From Alphaproteobacteria bacterium (GTDB taxonomy: Bacteria > Pseudomonadota > Alphaproteobacteria > Micropepsales > Micropepsaceae): a stretch of 46,584 bases of DNA. Below are positions 43,756 through 46,584 of the stretch, piece by piece. The stretch spans positions 1-46,584 of the forward strand of contig JAGWZW010000020.1 in the NCBI GenBank assembly GCA_018971835.1. Reading direction: 5' to 3'. The first letter of the stretch is position 1, and each line of letters begins with the position of its first letter. The notes beneath the pieces are model-generated. The model searched no databases. It saw nothing but the letters and a program-made list of their open reading frames with translations, and was not told the origin of the DNA. Position numbers and translations under genes: made by a program.

Positions 43756-43829
43756 GGCCACGTGGCGGAGTGGTGACGCAGCGGACTGCAAATCCGCGTA
43801 CCCCGGTTCAATTCCGGGCGTGGCCTCCA
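43756..43829 (+). tRNA. tRNA-Cys (anticodon GCA)
   Basis: Acceptor arms GGCCACG (43756-43762) and CGTGGCC (43819-43825) pair fully. The discriminator is T and CCA is encoded. The anticodon stem GCGGA/TCCGC encloses CTGCAAA, giving GCA. The T-loop GTTCAATTC is normal. Confidence 0.97.
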
Positions 43830-43909
43830 GCTTCTTCTAGAACGGTGTCCTGTGGATAAGCCGTATGTGCGCGGCTACATCTTGTTATCCTGAATGTAAT
43901 GGTTGCGTG

Positions 43910-43924
43910 TTAAGAACTTGTTAA
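43910..43924 (+). promoter_or_regulatory. CtrA-type binding site
   Basis: TTAAGAACTTGTTAA fits the full cell-cycle regulator motif TTAA-N7-TTAA, followed by a C as in the Caulobacter consensus. It lies 80 bases after tRNA-Cys and 65 bases before an intrinsic terminator on the plus strand. No gene begins in between, so it may control a short RNA. Confidence 0.6.
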
Positions 43925-43988
43925 CCTTACGGTGGCATGGTTCCGACGTCTTCCCTTGAAGGCACCCCACCATTACCCAACGCCTTGG

Positions 43989-44019
43989 GGCCGGGCTCAC
44001 ACCCGGCCTCTTTCTTTTT
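43989..44019 (+). terminator. Rho-independent terminator
   Basis: GGCCGGG (43989-43995), loop CTCACA, CCCGGCC (44002-44008), then the T-rich tail TCTTTCTTTTT. It is a perfect 7-bp GC stem. It can end transcription from tRNA-Cys and from any start near the CtrA box. Confidence 0.85.
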
Positions 44020-44041
44020 GACAAGTCCAGTTCCAGCTTTT

Positions 44042-44080
44042 CGGTGCCGACCGGCGGCAATAAAAAAAGCGCCGCGGCAC
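44042..44080 (-). terminator. Hairpin with an A/T-run, possible minus-strand terminator
   Basis: GGTGCCG (44042-44048) pairs with CGGCACC (44074-44080); CGGCG (44051-44055) pairs with CGCCG (44069-44073). A7 (44061-44067) lies in the loop. Read on the minus strand, a short GC hairpin (GTGC-CGCG-GCGC) is followed by T7, like a weak terminator. It could end a minus-strand transcript from the sigma32-like element at 44304-44374. Confidence 0.35.
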
Positions 44081-44132
44081 CAAAATGGGTATGGTCAGGC
44101 CGCACAAGACGCGCTAGAGACGCGGCCCACGT

Positions 44133-44207
44133 TCCCCGGTAGCTCAGTGGTAGAGCAACCGGCTGTTAACCGGTTGGCCGCTGGTTCGAATCCGGCCCGG
44201 GGAGCCA
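44133..44207 (+). tRNA. tRNA-Asn (anticodon GTT)
   Basis: Acceptor arms TCCCCGG (44133-44139) and CCGGGGA (44197-44203) pair fully. The discriminator is G and CCA is encoded (44205-44207). The anticodon stem ACCGG/CCGGT encloses CTGTTAA, giving GTT. Confidence 0.97.
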
Positions 44208-44303
44208 TTCATTCACCGCTGATTTTCATCGTGATTTCGCCCGCTCGGCCGAATCGACTGGCCGGGCAGCCATTGCGGCTGTTCCAGCGCCTCGGCAGTC
44301 AAA

Positions 44304-44374
44304 CGCCTTTTGTCGGGATTTAGTGGAAATGGGGATGGCAGCGGCACGCTTCAAGGGGGCGGCGAAAATTTTTT
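44304..44374 (-). promoter_or_regulatory. Dispersed element, copy B, with sigma32-like promoter features
   Basis: Read on the minus strand: AAAAAATTTTCG, a C-run, CTTGAA (44355-44350), a 15-nt spacer and CCCCATTT (44334-44327). This is a very good match to the heat-shock sigma promoter. It aligns with copy A at 815-884 over its full length. It points toward tRNA-Asn in antisense and no minus-strand gene follows before pcm. A 14-bp inverted repeat, CCGAAA-AA-TTTCGG, lies next to it at 44375-44388. Confidence 0.55.
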
Positions 44375-44453
44375 CCGAAAAATTTCGGCCGGCCTTGGCG
44401 GCGGCCCGGCGCGGCCCCATCTTTGCGCTGACATACCAACGCCTGGGGTCAAG

Positions 44454-44699
44454 ATGATGTATCTGCTCGCGATTTTCTGTTCGCCCCTGGCCCTTCTGTT
44501 CACCGGCAAGCCCTTCCAGGCGATTTTCAATCTCATTCTCTATGTGCTCAGCATCGTCGCCTGGCTGACGATCGTGCTGCATGGGCTGGGGCTGTTTCTA
44601 TGGGCCGTGGCGTTCCTGCACGCCGCCCTCGTCATCCACAGCGCCCATGAGGACCGCCGCGCCCGCATGATCGCCGACGCGATGAGCCGTCAGCGCTAG
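44454..44699 (+). CDS. Small Pmp3/YqaE-like membrane protein
   Basis: 81 residues from the first of two adjacent ATGs (44454, 44457). The frame upstream to 44310 has no conserved sequence. Two hydrophobic segments are seen: LLAIFCSPLALLFTGK and a long NLILYVLSIVAWLTIVLHGLGLFLWAVAFLHAA. The order resembles the Pmp3/UPF0057 proteolipids that affect membrane potential and stress tolerance, with an extended cytoplasmic tail HSAHEDRRARMIADAMSRQR. Its last 4 bases overlap the convergent OpgC-like gene. Family call moderate. Confidence 0.7.
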   Translation: MMYLLAIFCSPLALLFTGKPFQAIFNLILYVLSIVAWLTIVLHGLGLFLWAVAFLHAALVIHSAHEDRRARMIADAMSRQR

Positions 44700-45808
44700 G
44701 CCCGGACAGACGCCGCCTGCAGCCGCCGCTGCGTCGCCAGGTGTCGCAACAGCGCCGCCAGCGCCAGCAGCAAGCCCGTGCCGCCCGCGCCGATGAGCGC
44801 CTGCAGACCGTAGGACGGCGCCACCTGCCAGCAGATCTCGCCGACGGCCGCCAGCAGCACGCCGGCAGCAAAGATCACCAGTGCGTGACGCCCGCAATTC
44901 ATCACCGCGCGCGCGGCAGCGTGGCGGCACAGGCGCTCGCCGTCCGGCAGGAAACGCCAGCCCAGCGCCGCCAGCAGCAGGAAACTGACAATACGTAGCG
45001 GCTGCAACGATGCCTTGACCACCGGCAGATCGAACACATAGAGCGACGGTGTCGTGCCGAAGAAGCCATGCAGCGCCGCGCTGAACGACAGCGCCGCGAT
45101 CACCGACACCGCGATCAGCGCGGGCACCAGGAACCGGCGCGAATGGAGCAACGCTTTCAGCCTGAGCAGACTCGGCCGCGTGAAGGCTGCGCCCAGCACG
45201 AACAGGAACTGCCAAGCAAAGGGATTGAAATACCAGACGCCGCCGCCGGGATAGGTGTGCGGCGACCAGCCCCAGCGCTGCACGCCGAGATAGAGCGCGA
45301 ACGAGAGCCCCAGCGTCAGCCACAGATCGCGCGCCAGCAGAACGAGCAGAAACGGCAAGAGCGCGAACAGCACGACATAGACCGGCAGGATATCCAGGTA
45401 GGTCGGCTGATAGCGCAGCAGCAGCGCCGGGATCAAAGTCGGACCCGGATGGGCCGCAAAGCTTTCCAGCCCGAAATGATCGAGCAGCCACGGCCGGCCG
45501 AGCGCCACGCCTGCCAGCGCCACCGCAATGACCAGCAGCACCAAGAGGACGATCTGCGTAGCATAGATCTGCGCGCCGCGGCGATATATGCGCAGCGCTG
45601 CCGCCACGAAGCCGCGCTGGCGCAGCACGCCGCCATAGACCAGCGCGGCGATGTAGCCGGAGATGAAGAAGAACAGTTCCGCGGCGTCGGAGAAGCCGTA
45701 TGATCGCAGGCTGAAGAGCGACAGCACGTCCGCCGGCACATGATCGATGAAGATCATCAGCAATGCCAGGCCGCGCAGGAAATCGATTCGGTGATCGCGA
45801 GTGCTCAT
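44696..45808 (-). CDS. OpgC-like membrane acyltransferase
   Basis: 370 residues from the ATG at 45808 (MSTRDHRIDFLRGLALLMIFIDHVP); an in-frame ATG at 45868 is less likely. About ten membrane segments. The N-terminal RIDFLRGLALLMIFIDHVPAD and FSDAAELFFFISGYIAALVYG are the OpgC-domain hallmarks, with the conserved His in FIDHVP. OpgC adds succinyl groups to periplasmic glucans in E. coli; alphaproteobacterial relatives probably modify envelope glycans. No opgG/H gene is nearby. Confidence 0.88.
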   Translation of the reverse strand: MSTRDHRIDFLRGLALLMIFIDHVPADVLSLFSLRSYGFSDAAELFFFISGYIAALVYGGVLRQRGFVAAALRIYRRGAQIYATQIVLLVLLVIAVALAGVALGRPWLLDHFGLESFAAHPGPTLIPALLLRYQPTYLDILPVYVVLFALLPFLLVLLARDLWLTLGLSFALYLGVQRWGWSPHTYPGGGVWYFNPFAWQFLFVLGAAFTRPSLLRLKALLHSRRFLVPALIAVSVIAALSFSAALHGFFGTTPSLYVFDLPVVKASLQPLRIVSFLLLAALGWRFLPDGERLCRHAAARAVMNCGRHALVIFAAGVLLAAVGEICWQVAPSYGLQALIGAGGTGLLLALAALLRHLATQRRLQAASVRA

Positions 45809-45910
45809 ACCATACTCAACTACACACGCACCCCCGCGAAAGACGAATGCCATGCCGGCCGCGCGCACGAAAGGGCGGACACGGATTTGTCACCGTAACG
45901 GCACAAGCGA

Positions 45911-45924
45911 AGAACAAATGTTCT
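45911..45924. promoter_or_regulatory. 14-bp inverted repeat upstream of the OpgC-like gene
   Basis: AGAACA-AA-TGTTCT is symmetric with a 2-base centre. It contains GAAC-N4-GTTC, similar to the LexA box of Gram-positive bacteria rather than the alphaproteobacterial GTTC-N7-GTTC form. It lies 103 bases upstream of the OpgC-like start and 5 bases after the NTF2-like stop. Could be a regulator site or chance. Confidence 0.35.
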
Positions 45925-45928
45925 GCAC

Positions 45929-46321
45929 TTACGGCGCGAAACTGGACCGCGCCTTCACGCCCCAGTGGCCGTTTTCGCAGGTGATCACGTAGATCGAATC
46001 GAAATGGCCGATGATGCTGCCGTCCACACGGTAGCGGGTGAAGCGGGTGTCGAGATGCACCTTGTCCGGCCCGGCATGAATGACGTCGCGCCGCTCCCAG
46101 GCGGAATGATGCCATTCGCTGAGCGCGCCGCGCGACAGCATCTCCGGCTTGTGGAAACCCTTCTCGATGATCGTCAGCGTGTTCGAGGCCAGGCGCACCG
46201 AGGGAAAGTTGAACGTCGCCTCGAAGGCCGCGATATCGCGCGCGTTGAACGCGGCCATGAAGTCGTCGAGAACTTTTTGGGCGGCGGTGATGGAAGAACT
46301 TGAGCCGTTTTCCGCGCTCAT
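45929..46321 (-). CDS. NTF2-like (SnoaL/DUF4440-type) small protein
   Basis: 130 residues. The opening helix AAQKVLDDFMAAFNARDIAAFEATFNFPSVRL and the strands KVHLDTRFTRYRVDGSIIGHFDSIYVITCENGHWGVKARS fit the NTF2-like cone fold. Members range from isomerases to binding proteins; no catalytic residues can be assigned. A hairpin covers its ribosome site. It lies downstream of clpA on the same strand (47 bases). Confidence 0.85.
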   Translation of the reverse strand: MSAENGSSSSITAAQKVLDDFMAAFNARDIAAFEATFNFPSVRLASNTLTIIEKGFHKPEMLSRGALSEWHHSAWERRDVIHAGPDKVHLDTRFTRYRVDGSIIGHFDSIYVITCENGHWGVKARSSFAP

Positions 46322-46349
46322 TCCACCCTCTCCCTGAGGGAGGGTGGAA
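46321..46349 (-). promoter_or_regulatory. Hairpin over the ribosome site of the NTF2-like gene
   Basis: A 12-bp stem (46321-46332 with 46338-46349, one T-G pair) and a 5-base loop. On the minus strand the stem includes GAGAGGG, the likely ribosome site, and the first base of the ATG. It may limit translation or be a copy of a genome-wide palindromic repeat. Confidence 0.5.
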
Positions 46350-46368
46350 CGTGCGTCAGCACATTCAT

Positions 46369-46584
46369 CTAAACACTCTCCTCCGCCTTGGGTTTCTTCG
46401 GCGGGGGGAGCGCCTTGGGCGCGCGGGCGGCGCGGGCATCGGCATCGGTGACGATCTCGAAGGCGAGCTTGTCGGCCTCGCGGTCGAGCAGCACGCGCAC
46501 CGTGCCGCCGTGCTGCAGCTTGCCGAACAGGATCTCGTCGGCCAGCGGCTTCTTGATGTTGTCCTGGATCACGCGCGCGAGCGG
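46369..46584 (-). CDS. clpA: ATP-dependent Clp protease ATP-binding subunit ClpA (C-terminal end)
   Basis: Only the last ~71 residues are in the window; the gene continues past the right edge. The segment PLARVIQDNIKKPLADEILFGKLQHGGTV is the C-terminal end of the second AAA+ domain of ClpA/ClpB unfoldases. The tail ends in a Pro/Lys-rich stretch. ClpA is preferred over ClpB from the IKKPLADEILFGKL wording. Confidence 0.85.
   Translation of the reverse strand, partial: PLARVIQDNIKKPLADEILFGKLQHGGTVRVLLDREADKLAFEIVTDADARAARAPKALPPPKKPKAEESV

Noticed and set aside
43937..44320. 128-codon open frame across the terminator and tRNA-Asn
   Set aside because: It crosses an intrinsic terminator and a tRNA gene, so it is not a credible gene.
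1..46584. CRISPR arrays, insertion sequences, prophage genes
   Set aside because: No regularly spaced repeats, transposases, integrases or phage structural genes were seen on either strand.

Overview
The window is GC-rich DNA from an alphaproteobacterium. The main evidence is a PopZ-type polar organiser (40746-41399), a block of valS, popZ, tolC and pcm, a block of rlpA, D,D-carboxypeptidase, tmk, holB and tatD, a CtrA-type box (TTAA-N7-TTAA) and an ACP-linked serine palmitoyltransferase locus of the Caulobacter type. The [NiFe]-hydrogenase maturation genes suggest a facultative lineage. No species name can be given from the sequence alone.

Layout. 1-6.4 kb: the end of an S10 peptidase, then a minus-strand housekeeping operon (rlpA, dac, tmk, holB, tatD, MBL hydrolase). 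6.5 kb: tRNA-Ser. 6.6-25.5 kb: a large envelope-lipid region, the most interesting part. It holds a GNAT-like candidate ceramide synthase, two GT4 glycosyltransferases, a Wzx-like flippase, a radical SAM/SPASM enzyme, a PIG-L deacetylase, a DUF2141 protein, serine palmitoyltransferase, a dedicated ACP, an LptF/LptG-like pair, a CDP-alcohol phosphotransferase, a sugar-1-P/inositol-P-type cytidylyltransferase, myo-inositol-1-phosphate synthase, a GT32-type glycosyltransferase, a fatty acyl-AMP ligase and a ceramide-reductase-like SDR. 25.5-29.1 kb: hypE, hypD and, divergently, hypA, hypB. 29.2-33.7 kb: an ELM1-family protein, a 634-residue unknown, a 2OG-Fe(II) oxygenase and a polysaccharide deacetylase. 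33.8-37.7 kb: a two-subunit molybdenum hydroxylase and an Old Yellow Enzyme. 37.8-43.6 kb: valS, popZ, tolC, pcm. 43.7-46.6 kb: tRNA-Cys, a CtrA box with a terminator, tRNA-Asn, a Pmp3-like membrane protein, an OpgC-like acyltransferase, an NTF2-like protein and the end of clpA.

How the lipid region may work (inference). The acyl-AMP ligase loads a fatty acid on the dedicated ACP. Serine palmitoyltransferase condenses it with serine, the GNAT-like enzyme N-acylates the product and the SDR reduces the 3-keto group. In parallel, Ino1 makes inositol-1-P, the cytidylyltransferase makes CDP-inositol and the CDP-alcohol phosphotransferase moves phosphoinositol onto the lipid. The GT32 enzyme (the superfamily that includes yeast Sur1/Csh1), the GT4 enzymes and the PIG-L deacetylase could then decorate the inositol. 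The flippase and the LptF/G-like pair could move the product across and out of the inner membrane. This would be a bacterial counterpart of eukaryotic glycosyl-inositol-phosphoceramides. The gene set is seen in the sequence; the pathway order and product are not proven.

Non-coding signals. The window holds two copies of a ~70-bp element with sigma32-like promoter features, 43 kb apart in opposite orientation; an 18-bp palindrome over the flippase start codon; a CtrA box feeding a short terminator-bounded interval; and several smaller inverted or direct repeats.
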